Positions 33,518 to 45,054 of a stretch of 64,000 nucleotides of DNA are shown here, in pieces. The stretch is from Euborellia annulipes (lineage: Eukaryota > Arthropoda > Insecta > Dermaptera > Anisolabididae): positions 1-64,000 of the forward strand of contig JAKCPI010028423.1 in NCBI GenBank assembly GCA_023213315.1, given 5' to 3'. The stretch's first letter is position 1; each line of letters opens with the position of its first letter. The notes under the pieces are model-generated. The model was not told the origin of the DNA. It was given only the letters and a program-made list of their open reading frames with translations, and searched no databases. The translations under genes and the position numbers were made by a program.

Positions 33518-34055
33518 CACTGTTAAAAAATATGAATTTTCACATGTTTTTCATATATTTTTATGCTTTTATTTAATATTCCCAGTTTGTGAAATCAAAT
33601 TCCCATACAAGTTTATGAAATAGTATCACTTTAAAAAAAATATGAATTTTCAATCGTTTTTCAAATTCTTTCGTGATAGAATTTTAATACACCCAGTGTG
33701 TGAAATAAAATTCATATACTAGTTTATTTAGTTAAAAAAAAAAAATATGAATCAAATTTAAGTAGATAAAAAGTATTCTAAACAATGTAAGTAGTCGAGA
33801 TGGTAAAAGCGTCATACATGTGAAGGGAAGAAAACAAGAGTTCGAGTTCTAACCTCACGAGGTTTTTTTTTAACTAGTGTATAAAATTTTTCATAAACCA
33901 GTTTATGAAACTTTTAATAAATTGGATTATGAAAGTTCATTTTTTAATATATGAACTTTTTCATATAAGCCTACCCGAATGTAAAATTCATAAACAGTTT
34001 GTTTAACAGACTTCATATACAGTTTATGTATATCCCTTGAAAATTTTTAACAGTG
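33518..34055. mobile_element. Family D TA-element, uninterrupted copy
   Basis: TA then CACTGTTAAAAAATATGAAT on the left; TTTTTAACAGTG then TA on the right. It contains the unbroken sites filled by MITEs in the copy at 4824-5632. Its left about 108 bp is duplicated in tandem (33518-33625 and 33627-33733). Confidence 0.75.
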
Positions 34056-34059
34056 TATT

Positions 34060-35760
34060 GATCATTAGAACGCTGAAGTTAATTAAATAGAGTAGCGATA
34101 AAGAGACAAACTTTAAATATTAATATTTCAAATAAAGTAAAAATGCACTTATTTACTGAATTTTATTCTACTATATATGGAATTTTGTGTACATATGGTA
34201 TCACCCCTATCCTCCACCCGTGAAAGCTAACAAATAGAAAAGGGGTGACAATCCCACTTGCCTACATTTTTTCCCCTTTCGATCGATAAAATAGAATATA
34301 AAAAAAAAAAAATATTATATCCTTTTTAAAAGTTGAGATAATTATCTCAAAGCGATTCTTAATTATAATATGAAATTTTTTACATAATACTATAACAACA
34401 CCTATTATTTATTACGTTTCTAGTAATAAAAAAAAAAGGAAATGAGGTTGAATATTAATCAAATTAGCAAATAAAAAAAAATATATAATATTCACTTAAA
34501 AAAAAAAAAAAAAACGGGTGTAAATGAATAAATCTTAGAAAAATTTTATATTACTTGCATATGAATAATAAATTGTTAATAAAAAAGGAAGGGAAGAAAA
34601 AAAAATGGGGAGATTTCTGGAATTAAAAACTGGAGTCATAAAAATGATGGAGTCATAAAAACGGGGGTTAAGGTTATTATTACATTAATAGCAATTTAAC
34701 AAAGCTGCATTATCTCGGTTAATGTAGATGGCGTCGAGGGCGATTTCTAGGACTGATTACTTGCCCTTTCTCTCTCTAATGCATTTTCTCATTAATAATC
34801 AATTGCACTAACCCTCCCACCACGATTGTGTTAATAAATAAGCCGCCGGTAAATTACTAGATCTATATATAGAGAGAGAGATAGGGGAAGAGAGAGGGGG
34901 TAGATAATCGGGATAATTTTATTTGCATTGCACAATCGACCACTACTACTCTCTTATTTAACTTCTATTCTACGGTATTCAGCAAATTACTCCTTTTATT
35001 CATGAATATCACTAATTCTATTTGCTCTCTTTGTGTGGGTAAATAATCATTGAATATTAAAAAAAGACAAGTAATAAATTTCCCATAAGTACGAACGAGA
35101 TAGTATATAAAACCCTAAATTGCTCTCATCCTTTAGAATACTTAAATCTAACCTTAGGGTCAAAAAATTTATTACATTCAAACTTTGTTTAATGTCGTTT
35201 ATTAGTAGAATATATTTAAGTTAGGGTCACTTAAATGAGTCGTCTCAAGAAAGAGCTTGTTTTATTCTAGAAGATGTAACTGTTAAGTGAAGTGATAATT
35301 TGGAAACCGTACACTATTTGGACACTAGGTAAGAATCTTGTTCCTATAATATTGGAAAATCCAGAGTTTACCAAAATAGTATTCACATTGGTGAGTAAGG
35401 TAATATTTACTTTTGGTGTTCGAATAACCCTTTAATGCGGCTTGTTAGGATCTTCTGAGAGATGTTAATCGGATTGTCTACGAAAGTTCTACGATATCTA
35501 TAATATAATAATAACTTAGTAATGGTATCGCTGAATTAATTCAGTAAATATTTTAAGCCGCATTCACAATGCAAAATTAATAGTGTTTCCAGGCTGATCT
35601 CTTTCGATAGCTGGTTCAAATTCGCATTGTTGCAAGTTGGTGCATATCACTTGGAAAAAAAAACCTGACAAAAAACTCGAAAAGTGGGAGCCTATCTACA
35701 ATAAAACCCAACTAAACGAAAAATTTTATGTCAAATGAGATATAATTTATAATACTATTC
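34060..35760. other. AT-rich sequence plus a possible conserved patch
   Basis: 34700-34860 (AATGTAGATGGCGTCGAGGG through AAGCCGCCGGTAAATTAC) is less AT-rich and unrepeated. No long frame, so a non-coding function is possible. The rest is poly-A-rich and unremarkable. Confidence 0.25.
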
Positions 35761-35777
35761 AAATTGAACCTAACAGC

Positions 35778-35815
35778 CTAAGGATGGTCACAACTTAAGA
35801 CTGAAATGTGGCTCT
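35778..35815 (+). ncRNA. Degenerate hammerhead-like motif
   Basis: AGCC-CTAAGGA-like box, GGTC...GACT, GAAA, TGT, GGCT. The stem I arms AGCC/GGCT survive but the first core box is mutated (CTAAGGA for CTGAAGA). Confidence 0.3.
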
Positions 35816-35849
35816 TATTCTAATAAAATAAAATTGATTCCCTCAAAAC

Positions 35850-36665
35850 TCTTATTTCTGCTTTACTATACTGCTTAAGCATAGTATACTGTGATAAATT
35901 TAATTTAAATAAAAGTTTTTTTGTAGTTTTCATTTGTTGCACTTCACACACACACATATCTCCATATTCTACTTTTCAAAAATATAATACATTATTGAAA
36001 ATAACTTTTAAAAATATTTTATTATATACAAAATACAGTAGAATCTCTAATATAATTCCTAGCTTTTCATCTCTTTTCAATAAAACCACCACATCAAGTT
36101 GAGTTCCACGATTTCTATCGCTTTCTGTTTAGGAATTTAATAACTCTAATGTTTGGGTCACGTCGCAACGACAAACTCTATTGAGGAGAGAGAGAGAGAG
36201 AAAACCCTTCCGTGATTGCGACAATTCGACATCGAGTATAACTAGGGAAGAGAGGGAAGTTAGAAAGTCCTACAACAAAAAGAGCACAAAGACAGTCCAG
36301 AAGTCAATTCTCTATTATAGTAAACCACAAAAGAATTTCTTCTCATATTACATATATATATGATTTATATATATTGCTTCTTCACAATGAGAATCGTTGG
36401 TCTCACAACTACGAAACGCTCAAACATCGGCTACCATTCAAGAAGTTTGTTGGGGAAGAGTTAATTGAACATGCCAGGAGTAATATAGGGTGTAGATAGT
36501 AGAGAATTGAACAAACTCAAAAGTTTATAAAATTTTAGGATTTTATATTTTGAATTGATTCTTTAGTATTAATAAATATATTTAATTTATGCTCACAACA
36601 TTTCAGAAGAGTAAAGAAAGCTGCTACTTGAGTTAAGTTTTTATTCCAAAATTTAATTATTGAAT
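35850..36665. other. AT-rich sequence; no gene seen
   Basis: A CA microsatellite near 35946 and GA-rich sequence near 36186. The 60-codon ORF at 36181 comes from the GA repeat. Confidence 0.35.
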
Positions 36666-36668
36666 ATT

Positions 36669-37355
36669 ATTATTTGAATTTCCCCGTTTATTTGTCCGAG
36701 TTGGTTTAGTGTACCCAAATATACATTTCAAACCTAATCGACCTCTGGCCATAGCCATCTACCTGCACCCTGTAAAGTTACTTGACTTCCATATCAATAA
36801 CTCCTCCTGCTTTCATTTCAAGTTTCAATATAATCCTATTTCTAGGTCCACCAGATTTATTTTGTCCAATTTATTATTCTGTCCTAATCTGAGGAGAGAT
36901 TCTCCCAGCACCTTTCGAAGAATGCATCACTGAGAAGGAACCTTCTTTATGTCCCTTCCATAGAACGGATTGTCACAGTAACGCTATCTATTGCTAGAGT
37001 TGCTTGAGGGCTATTGAGGGGGAATCTAATGTTCCAATTCAGAGCATACTTGAATATTTTATTTATATTAAATAAGTACCCCCTTCCCCCTCCGAGAGGT
37101 TAGAGAAGCTGAAATATTGATAATCTAAAATCCAAGGGGAGTGAATTCGGGCCCTTGGAATTTATTTAAATCATTTGGATACCAAAACCTCAAACCTCAA
37201 AATCTATTTAATATAAGTATTGCTTAAAGTCTAAAAGACCTCAGATGCCGAAAAAACTTAAAAAAAAAAAGAATTTTTTTAATGAAAAAATTATGCACCC
37301 CTAAATGTGAACACCGGCACACAAAGGCAAAAAACAGTCCGCCCCTCCGGCGAGC
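36669..37355 (-). mobile_element. SINE-C second copy, split by SINE-3
   Basis: 36669-37074 aligns with the body of the 23855 copy (shared CATAGCCATCTACC, TTTCGAAGAATGCAT, CTTCTTTATGTCCCTT, GTTCCAATTCAG). 37273-37355 aligns with its tRNA-like head, degraded (TTATGCACCC...GTGAACACCGG...CCGGCGAG). The 37075-37272 block is absent from the other copy. Confidence 0.65.
37075..37272 (+). mobile_element. SINE-3 inserted in SINE-C
   Basis: GAAATATTGATAATCTAAAATCC, then GAATTCGGGCCC (B-box region), AATTTATTTAAATCATTTGG, the tail GACCTCAGATGCCGAAAAAAC and poly-A. SINE-1 and SINE-2 share the tail. The TSD is not resolved in this AT-rich target. Confidence 0.6.
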
Positions 37356-37359
37356 ATTC

Positions 37360-40312
37360 ATTAATTAATAATTAATTTCAGAATTTGGTAATACACTTAA
37401 ACTTGTGTTATTTTAATAAAATAGTACAAAACCTAGAGACATGCCCATCAACAATAAAATTTTTGATTTAATTAAAAAAAAGAAGGTGTTTTCTTATTCA
37501 TGATATTCCATACAGTTATGTGAGAATATGAAAAAGCGCGAGAAAGAGAGCGTGCCATTTTGTTCTCGTTTTTTTTTTTTTATTAGATAGCGATGCGTGT
37601 CTCTCTCTCTATCTTTCGTTATAAGAGGAAGAGAAGAGCACGAAACTTGTTCCATAAACACAAGCAAGACAATTTCATTTCAAAATCAATTTGACGGGAG
37701 TTGAGCTGTTTGCAAATTTTACATCTTCTATTTCATCGTCTCGATTAATCACGTGATGGATTACATGGCTGTTTTTTATTAACGTATCCATTTTCTTTAC
37801 AAGAGAATCCATGCATTAAATGATAGTCGCGTTTATTTAAATCAGCGATTTTCAAACTTTTTTTGTGCTGATATCACTTTTTTATTGAAATCCTCCCCCC
37901 TAAAAAAAATTCATAATTAAAATAGCGTATTGAAGCTGACACACTGATACGCACACTATTATGTTAATCTTTAGAGATAAAGTTTATCTTGATCCGTGAT
38001 TTCATACAAAGTGACAAGTTTGTTTAGATAGGATCGAGTCTATTGAACAAAATGGACATTTGCCCAATTCCAAACCTAATACCTATTTACTTTCTTTTCA
38101 TTACATTTTCGTAAAAGGAAAACGCTATTTAGGATACTGCCCTTTGTCCAATCGTCTCTATATAAACGCCTACAAATAATTTTTAGGGCTTATTAATTAG
38201 AATTAGAATATTCAAAATATACCTTGTTTTTTCTGATTTTAATATAGTCTATAAATTTTATTTTTCAATCATTAAATAAATATAAATAAAAACTCTGTCG
38301 GAATAAATACAGTATAAAAACTACAATTAAATATGAACTAATTAAAAATTATTTTTTCTAAAATTTGTAATTTAGCTTTTCTTTAAATAAATAAAAAAGA
38401 AAAAATGGATTTAACTATTCCGAATTTTTATTATAAATATGGCTAAAAGAGTTCATACAGAGTATCTTGGATATATTTAAATATCGCCATCTGCATTAAA
38501 AATGAGACACAAAATTCGAGATTATCCATCATTTGGAAATATCCCTCTGCCAATGAATTTATAATTCGTCTAGTCCTGTAGCTATATCATTCATATTACT
38601 TTTTATAATAGAGATGATATGAAAGAGGTGTAAAATTTTAGAATTTGAAAATTGCACAGCATAAAAAAGGTTTTTTTTAAATAAAAGATTTATTTCATTA
38701 CCCATTTATATAGCACAGGATATAGAAGATATTTTGCCTTTCTTGGGAATTTCATAACCTCCTAGTTATTATTATTTTTTTTTTTTTTTTTTGAAAGTTT
38801 GCAATTTTTTTTCGAATATGTTTATCCAACCGCAAAAAGATGAAGAAGGGAAAGAGAGAAAGAAGGGTTCTTTCGCCTGCCCTTGAGCCAAGGTCTAAAG
38901 AATATTTTTTTCCATATTAAAAAGAAACACAACGTTTGCTTTATGGCCCCACATCTGTTCCACTTGAACGAAACCTAAAAATGGGTGGAAGAAGAGAAAG
39001 AGAATAGAGTAGCCAGTCAGATGTTTATTTAACTGAGAAAAATACGGATATATTGATATTATTCTAGCCTTTAATAAAATAAAATAAAAAAAAAAGACGG
39101 ATGATTGTCCAGTTCTCATAAGTTTCTAATAATATCAAATATTAAAGGGAAGAGTTTGTCTTGATTCAGGTTTAAATTTGTTCATTTGAGTTTGATCAAA
39201 ATACTCATCGACAAATCAAATGACTAAATTAATAATAAATTAACTCATTTGCAAATATTTAACTCAGCAGGATAAATTAGATATAAAATATTAATGATTT
39301 ATTTTTGTCAAAGAGGCTAATTAGAGCACAATGTAAATTGATTCTATATGAAAAATATAAAATGTAATTTAAATTTTTAAATAAACATAGAGAAAGGATT
39401 TTCATAAAAAAAAATTTTACATCAACATTAATCGAGGTATATTAAAGTCTGTTAATTAAAAAAAAAGGAAAAAAATATATAAAAATAAAATCAATCTGTC
39501 CTCTTAAATGAAAATGAACAAGTTATTATTTGCAAGTTATCAATTTACAATTGAATTGAAATATTGCTCTTGTGAAAACAATTCACAACAACGAATTGGT
39601 TTTGTTGTTTTTTAATTAAATTTATTATATTAGTGTATATAGGCTTTCCGAAAGTCGTTATTATTTTTAATTAAATTTCGATATATAAATAAAACTTTTA
39701 CTTTTGTTTTTATATTTTTCTCTCTGGCTTTTATTTTATAGATAGCAAGAAGAAATGAGAAATTTCAAATAGCTTTTGTAAAAAATATATCCTTTTTATT
39801 TTATTAATTTTGAAAGTATTAATATTTTCATAGGGAAAATGAAAAAACTTCAAGCTGGGTCACTGCAGTGATAATGTTGAATGATCAGTTAATGGCCCCT
39901 AACTTAATCTTTATTCTACAAGTTCGAGGTCACTAAATGTAATCTCAAGTGATATATCAAGCAGCTTTCCACTTTTGGTCTTGAAAATAGTAAATAACCT
40001 GACTCTCTTGCTAAGAGGTATAGGCAATGAAAAAAATTTGTTACAAAATATACAATAGGAATAATGTAATAAATATGAGTTGCTTCAATATGATTCTATC
40101 TATGTATACTTATATTACAACTATATCAGTCCTTTTGGTTTGGGTTTGATAAATCCTCCCAACTGGGGTTAAGTATTTTTGGAAATTAAAAAAACCATCA
40201 ATAATTGGAGGTTGTAAGAGGATCTTATGCAAATCAAACTTGGAAGATTACTCCTTAATAAATATTGTTAATAAAATTGTTGTAAAAAAACCATACAAAA
40301 ATCTTTAAAAAT
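37360..40312. other. AT-rich sequence; no gene seen
   Basis: 37520-37780 is less AT-rich. CAGCGATTTTCAAACTTTTT at 37846 resembles hAT MITE ends, with no partner. A 22-T run lies near 38770. Nothing else is supported. Confidence 0.3.
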
Positions 40313-40313
40313 T

Positions 40314-40850
40314 TTGATTCGCCTGAAGATAGGCAACACAAATAGCCAACTCTAACAGATTTCTTCTAGAGCTCCTCAAAAAGAGGACAAAGCATGCATG
40401 TTCAGTGAAAACGTTGATTCGCCTGAAGATAGGCAACAAAAATAGCCAACTCTAGCAGATTTCTTCTAGAGCTCCTCAAAAAGAGGACAAAGCATGCATG
40501 TTCAGTGAAAACGTTGATTCGCCTGAAGATAGGCAACAAAAATAGCCAACTCTAACTAATAGATTTTATCTAGAATATCTGAAAAAAAAAACAACTAAGC
40601 ATGTTCAATAAAAACCTTGATTCACCTGAAGATAGGTAACAAAAATAGTCAACTCCCAAATAGGTTTGCTCTAGAGCTCCTCAAAAGAGAACTAAGCATG
40701 TTCATTGAAAACCTTAATTTGCCTGAAGATAGGCAACACAAACAGCCAACTCTAAATAATAGATTTTCTCTAGAGCTCCTCAAAAGAGAACTACGCATGT
40801 TCATTGAAAACGTTGACCTGAACATAGGCAATACAAATAGCCAACTCACT
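40314..40850. repeat. Tandem array, 5.4 units of about 100 bp
   Basis: Units start near 40314, 40414, 40514, 40617, 40714 and 40813 (97-103 bp). Each carries GCCTGAAGATAGGCAAC, AATAGCCAACTC, CTAGAGCTCCTCAAAA and TGTTCA.TGAAAAC. Units 1 and 2 are almost identical; later ones diverge. A decayed unit sits at 40997-41060. The unit length is not a multiple of three, so the 88-codon ORF over it is not a repeat protein. It lies about 0.5 kb downstream of the TMTC2-like exon, in the intron. Confidence 0.85.
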
Positions 40851-40985
40851 AAATTAAAATTAAATATACAAATTAAACACTAGGTTATTTGTTTCAGTGA
40901 ATGTAATCACTTCTGATGATGACAAGTATCATGGTAATTGTCGAAATATGAATTAAATGTTAATTTTTAATTAATGAAACAAATA
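40850..40985 (+). repeat. Ribozyme-like motif region shared with 49.05 kb
   Basis: AAATATACAAATTAAACACT and AGGTTATTTGTTT are shared with 49060-49090. CTGATGA, T, GACAA...TTGTC, GAAAT follows: a hammerhead-like core and good stem II, but no GUC triplet. It joins directly to the tandem array. Confidence 0.5.
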
Positions 40986-41059
40986 CGGTCGAAAGTTTAA
41001 ATCTTAGCGAACTCTTTAATAGATTTGCTCTAGAACTCCTAAAAAAGAGAACTATGCAT

Positions 41060-41340
41060 TTTGAAAAAAGATCAAGAACGAGAAGTGCCAATTTCCGTCT
41101 AGATTTGGCGAACTAGTACAACACGATTCAAGATTTAAAAAAAATAATAATCGCTCTCTTTTTCTTATATTATCTCTATTTTATATAATTACGTCTTAAA
41201 ACAACTTAAATTATCAGTTTTTTTTTTTTTTTTTTTTTTTGAAAGAGTTAAATACCATGATTAACAATAATCAATGTGAATTGCATGTTCGACTTTCTTA
41301 ATAATACAAAAATGACTTTAAAATTGATGGTTTTGATGTG
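41060..41340. other. Intron next to the exon; poly-T run
   Basis: A 23-T run near 41219. Immediately downstream intron of the TMTC2-like exon (minus strand). No branch of coding sequence was found. Confidence 0.4.
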
Positions 41341-41346
41341 ACTCAC
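41341..41346 (-). promoter_or_regulatory. Splice donor GTGAGT of the TMTC2-like exon
   Basis: Read on the minus strand, the coding frame runs to ...GTTGAG and is followed at once by GTGAGT, a near-consensus U1 site. Family similarity stops exactly here: GGLN-GVE matches, and the next in-frame residues VSHIKT do not. Confidence 0.75.
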
Positions 41347-41524
41347 CTCAACGCCATTAAGTCCTCCATGTAGCCAGACATCCAATCGGAAAGTGAGTAC
41401 GGTAAGAGGCCGATAGGAGCCATGAGAGCCGCCATGCATCAAAGGAGTTCCCCAGAAGTCGTGCCATACCAATGGGAGAAGTTCCGCCTCTGGCAACACG
41501 TCGGCATTGCTCACGATCGCCCGA
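41347..41524 (-). CDS. TMTC2: Internal exon of a TMTC2-like protein (partial CDS)
   Basis: TMTC proteins are multi-pass ER membrane proteins with C-terminal TPRs that O-mannosylate cadherins and related proteins. This 59-codon segment carries the family signature in order: RAIVSNADVLPE, then HDFWGTPL, then GSHGSYRPLTVLTFRL, then GGLN. These lie in the first luminal loop, just after the acidic pair of the GT-C fold. The LPE, H.GSH and GGLN pieces resemble TMTC2 more than TMTC1, 3 or 4, from memory of the family. On the minus strand a pyrimidine-rich stretch ending TTTGACAG precedes the exon at 41525, and GAG|GTGAGT ends it at 41347. The exon enters after two bases of a codon and leaves at a codon boundary. 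The usual SHKSYRP Lys is Gly here. No neighbouring exon was recognised, so flanking introns are very long. Family call fairly sure, paralogue less so. Confidence 0.85.
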
Positions 41525-41548
41525 CTGTCAAACAAAATCACACACACA
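41525..41548 (-). promoter_or_regulatory. Splice acceptor of the TMTC2-like exon
   Basis: The minus strand reads a GT-rich run, then TGATTTTGTTTGACAG, then the exon. The pyrimidine tract is short but adequate. The acceptor AG also supplies the first two bases of an apparent Ser codon, so the real Ser must be completed by the upstream exon. Confidence 0.65.
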
Positions 41549-42128
41549 CAATCATTAATTTCAATTAATGAAATATTGATTGATGATTCGTTCGTTATAT
41601 GATTAATCTCGCGTTGGACCCAGCTGTGTTTGCTTTATTTTCTCAATCCCTCCCTCTTGTTTATTTGCAATTTGCCACTGACTTTCGATTTGACAATTAT
41701 AATGGCTACTAAATAAAACATGATGCGGATTTCCAAAGAAATTATAGAATGATTTATTGAATAACTAATATTTGATGTTAGAGAAATAGAATCCTTAGGT
41801 TAGGCTTGTGAAATATCATACGGGTCTGTTACAAATCCTATCCAAATGAAAATAGGTATGAAGAACACACTGGAAAACATGATAAGTCCATTTTTTGTAA
41901 TTTTTCACTAGACGACAAACTTTTCCTCTTACAGCAATTCTTGATTGTGGTAGCTAACAGAAGTAACGGGGATATAATAATTCAATTTGACGATTCTCAA
42001 AAATTTATTATTATTTGTTTTTTTTTTTCATTAAATCTTAAGAAAATTATTAACACTATTAAAAAAAAAAAAAAAATATTTGTCCTACAAATAGGACAAA
42101 CCATAGGCCTATGGTTTGATTAAAGAGT
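41549..42128. other. Intron upstream of the exon; no element recognised
   Basis: A CA run at about 41540 is part of the acceptor side. 41600-41700 is less AT-rich. A 60-codon ORF at 41941 is fortuitous. Confidence 0.35.
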
Positions 42129-42147
42129 CCCCCACTTCGAACATGTA

Positions 42148-42377
42148 CTGTGAGCGCCACAATTAAGTCCCCATCTGATAGCTATAGCATTAAGTATATG
42201 GTAAAGTATATGGTGTATAGTGAAATAATTTATAGAACGAAAAGATAAAACGTAAAATCTGGTATAGTTGATTTTATTTTACCTTTTCAAATTTAAAATT
42301 ATTTCACCATATTGCATATATATAGGCCTACTTAGGGCTATAGCTTTCAGGTGGGGAATTAATTTTGGCGCTCACTG
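42148..42377. mobile_element. Mariner-type MITE in a palindromic TA target
   Basis: The left end CTGTGAGCGCCACAATTAAG and the complemented right end CAGTGAGCGCCAAAATTAAT have TIRs running about 43 bp to GCTATAGC, with TA on both sides. The flanks themselves are inverted: CCCCACTTCGAACATGTA at 42130-42147 and its near complement at 42378-42395. 230 bp, no coding. Confidence 0.8.
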
Positions 42378-42397
42378 TACATTTTCGAAGTGGGGTT

Positions 42398-42508
42398 TGG
42401 GTTGGATACCAAATGATTTGAACAAATATGCCTGAATAATTTGTATTTTAATATTTATATTGTGTATCTTTTAAAGTCTACCGTATATGGGCTAAGATAC
42501 CCAGAAAG

Positions 42509-42545
<37 letters not shown>
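42398..42545 (+). mobile_element. SINE 3' fragment with 33-A tail
   Basis: GTTGGATACCAAATGATTTG, AATATGCCTGAATAAT and AAAGTCTACCGTATATGGGC resemble the SINE-1/3 body. The tail box is decayed to ATACCCAGAAAG. An uninterrupted A-run follows. Confidence 0.5.
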
Positions 42546-42549
42546 AGTA

Positions 42550-43430
42550 AAATTTTATCTCAAAAAAAAAAAACTTTTTTTTTAATTATTATTAAAAATG
42601 ATCTTTGTGAGATAATCTCTGTCCAGGTATCTATCTAGTTAATACATAAAATTTGTTATTAGGCCCCACCAGGTTTTTTTTTTTACTAGGTTTGTGGGTT
42701 TAGAATAATGATAATTGAAATAATCTTTTAAATATCGGGGATAGGATTTGGGAGATTATAAAATTTAACAAGTATTCAATCCGAATATTTTGGAAATTAA
42801 ATAGAATTCGTTTAACGATCAAATTTTATATTATATCAAAAATTGTTAGATTTTTTTAATATTAATAATCCGCTTATTCTGGTTCTGTGTATTTCAATTA
42901 AATTATTTAAAAAATGATTAGATTGATATCGAGATGAGAAAAATTCTTAAATAGATGCAAATTTGTATTTAACTATTGATATATATTTAAATTAATAAAC
43001 CCTGTATTATTAACAGTAAAGCTTATTATAATACTGGAATTGGAATTATTTTATCTTATGTTTGAAAAAAATTTCTTTTCCCAAGAGGATTTTTTAGAAC
43101 ACGTAGGCTGAATAGAGCACGTAGGTACAATAGAGTTGAGATGGTTCCCTAAGGGTCAAGTTTAGGAAATGATTCGTAATCATTTAAAAAAAAAAAAAAA
43201 GATTATAATTATACACTAAAATTGGAGGAGAATATTTTAATTTTTTTATATTTAAATTTTCAATAATACTTTGCAATATTTTTATTATGGTTATATGTAA
43301 AATTTAATAAATATTAGGTAGTAGGGGGAACGAAATATTAATAACATACTAACTCTATTAAAAACTAAAATATAAGGGGTGACGGTGAAGATTAGGCAAA
43401 GGATGGACAAAGGCAGCCAAATAAACGAAA
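42550..43430. other. AT-rich sequence; no gene seen
   Basis: Poly-A and poly-T runs and short frames only. GAACACGTAGGCTGAATAGAG near 43097 has a local partial repeat. Confidence 0.35.
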
Positions 43431-43434
43431 CTCG

Positions 43435-43632
43435 CAATAACCCGAAGCGTTTCGGTGCATTTTTTATGCTCCATCTCCAGTCCAAAAAATATAAAGTAGT
43501 CGGATATTGTTATATTATACAAACTACCATATAAAGCCTTAATGTTCTTAAAGATAAGTCTCTTGAGATAAATATATTATTGGACTGAAGATGGAGCATG
43601 TATAATAAATGTTCCGTAACGTTTCTGGATAT
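43435..43632. repeat. Inverted pair of hammerhead-like motifs
   Basis: The minus strand near 43440-43482 has CTGGAGA, T, GGAGCAT...ATGCACC, GAAACG. The plus strand at 43581-43628 has CTGAAGA, T, GGAGCAT...ATGTTCC, GTAACGTT. Each has a long stem II. One has a mutated first box and the other a mutated GAAA, so neither should be active alone. Confidence 0.5.
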
Positions 43633-43859
43633 TGACAGGCAATCAGAGGATTTGGTTGTCTCTGTCCATCCCTTCACTTAATACTAACCAATAATATACT
43701 TCACTCACAAAAGTAAACATCATTCATACAAGTCCTACGTATAATACAAGTGGCCCAATAACAAATATTATTACAGTATAAACATCAATCGGCATACTAA
43801 AATATCCCTGGAAAAATGGAGTAAAAGTTTTTCAATCTATAGTCTCAAGATTGTTAAAT

Positions 43860-45050
43860 AAAAAACCGAAACGTTTCCAGAAGATTGAATTAGTCTTCAA
43901 TTTGACAGCTGCTGTCTAAAGTAAAAATAGCAGAGAGTCACAACGGTAGTAGTTACAACAAAATTATTATGCATATAAAGAACAACGAAAGGGTGAAGTT
44001 AAAAAAAAAATTGTTTGCATATTGTTTGTAGTAGGCCGGGATTAGATCATATAGTTAGGATTTTAGAAATTAGATTAGTGCCAATCTTACTATTCCAATA
44101 ATTGTACTAGTGCCTCTCATAAAAGGACTATTTTGTTAATGTTTGAATTAAATAAGATCTGATGATTGAAATTTATTCATTATTCCCTAATCTTCCTCAT
44201 ATAATTATATTTTCCACTAATTAACAATTTTATTAAAGCTTTCCTCACATATATTCGTTTTTCAGTGAATCGAGTAACCAGATGTATTACATCATTAAAT
44301 TTAAAGAAGTTAAGCCTGGCTTCTACTGCTAAGTTCAAACTAAACCAAAGTCATCTCGAAATTAGCTGATAATCCAATTTAACAGAGAATATATTTTTAA
44401 CTAATTATATTTTTATAGTATATGATAATTTCTAGTTAAAAATCATTTCGTTAATGGCCGAAGAAGACAAAAAAAAAAATTTCCATTTTCTGAACAAAAA
44501 AAAAAAAAATGGAAACAAATTAGCAAATGTAATGAAGAACGACATTTTAACTTAAATGAAGGCATTAGCAATTCAAAGGGAAAAAGTTAGGAGGACAAAA
44601 TTGCAAATGAAAACAAGAACAAGGGGAAGTGATCAACAAACAACTCACCTTAACTTGTTGATTCGCCCACCCCCTCACCCACCTACCCAGCATCTCTTTC
44701 CCATCTACCTTCCCCCCCCCTCCCCCTAAGACATCTTCACCTTAAATCATTTTCTTTTCTTGTGTACGAAAAAATAGCTAGTGACATGAAAGTCAGAAGA
44801 TAAGGAAACCTTTCGCTTTCGGCAAAATAAATAAAATGATTAAACAATAATGACCAGCTTTTTTAGCTATCATTTTCTTTTTTTTTTTAGAATGAAATTG
44901 CACTTTATTTATTTAGGTCTATATATAAATCTTTGAGCGATAATGGAACTTTTTTACTCTCTGTTAATCTCAAGCTTAAAATTAAAACAAACAAAAAATA
45001 AATAAATAAATGATTAGTTTTTGTTTTAAAATGTTGCCAAGAGCTTTTGA
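43860..45050. other. AT-rich sequence; no gene seen
   Basis: CCGAAACGTTTCC at 43873 is an isolated ribozyme-like 3' box. C-rich 44665-44730 contains a donor-like AAG|GTGAGT on the minus strand, but all three frames before it are stopped. Confidence 0.35.
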
Positions 45051-45054
45051 TGTA

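Noticed and set aside
40617..40883. Repeat-containing 88-codon ORF
   Set aside because: It covers tandem units of 97-103 bp, which are not multiples of three, so peptide repeats do not persist.
44641..44760. Donor-like AAG|GTGAGT on the minus strand
   Set aside because: All three frames upstream contain stops within a few codons; C-rich low-complexity sequence.
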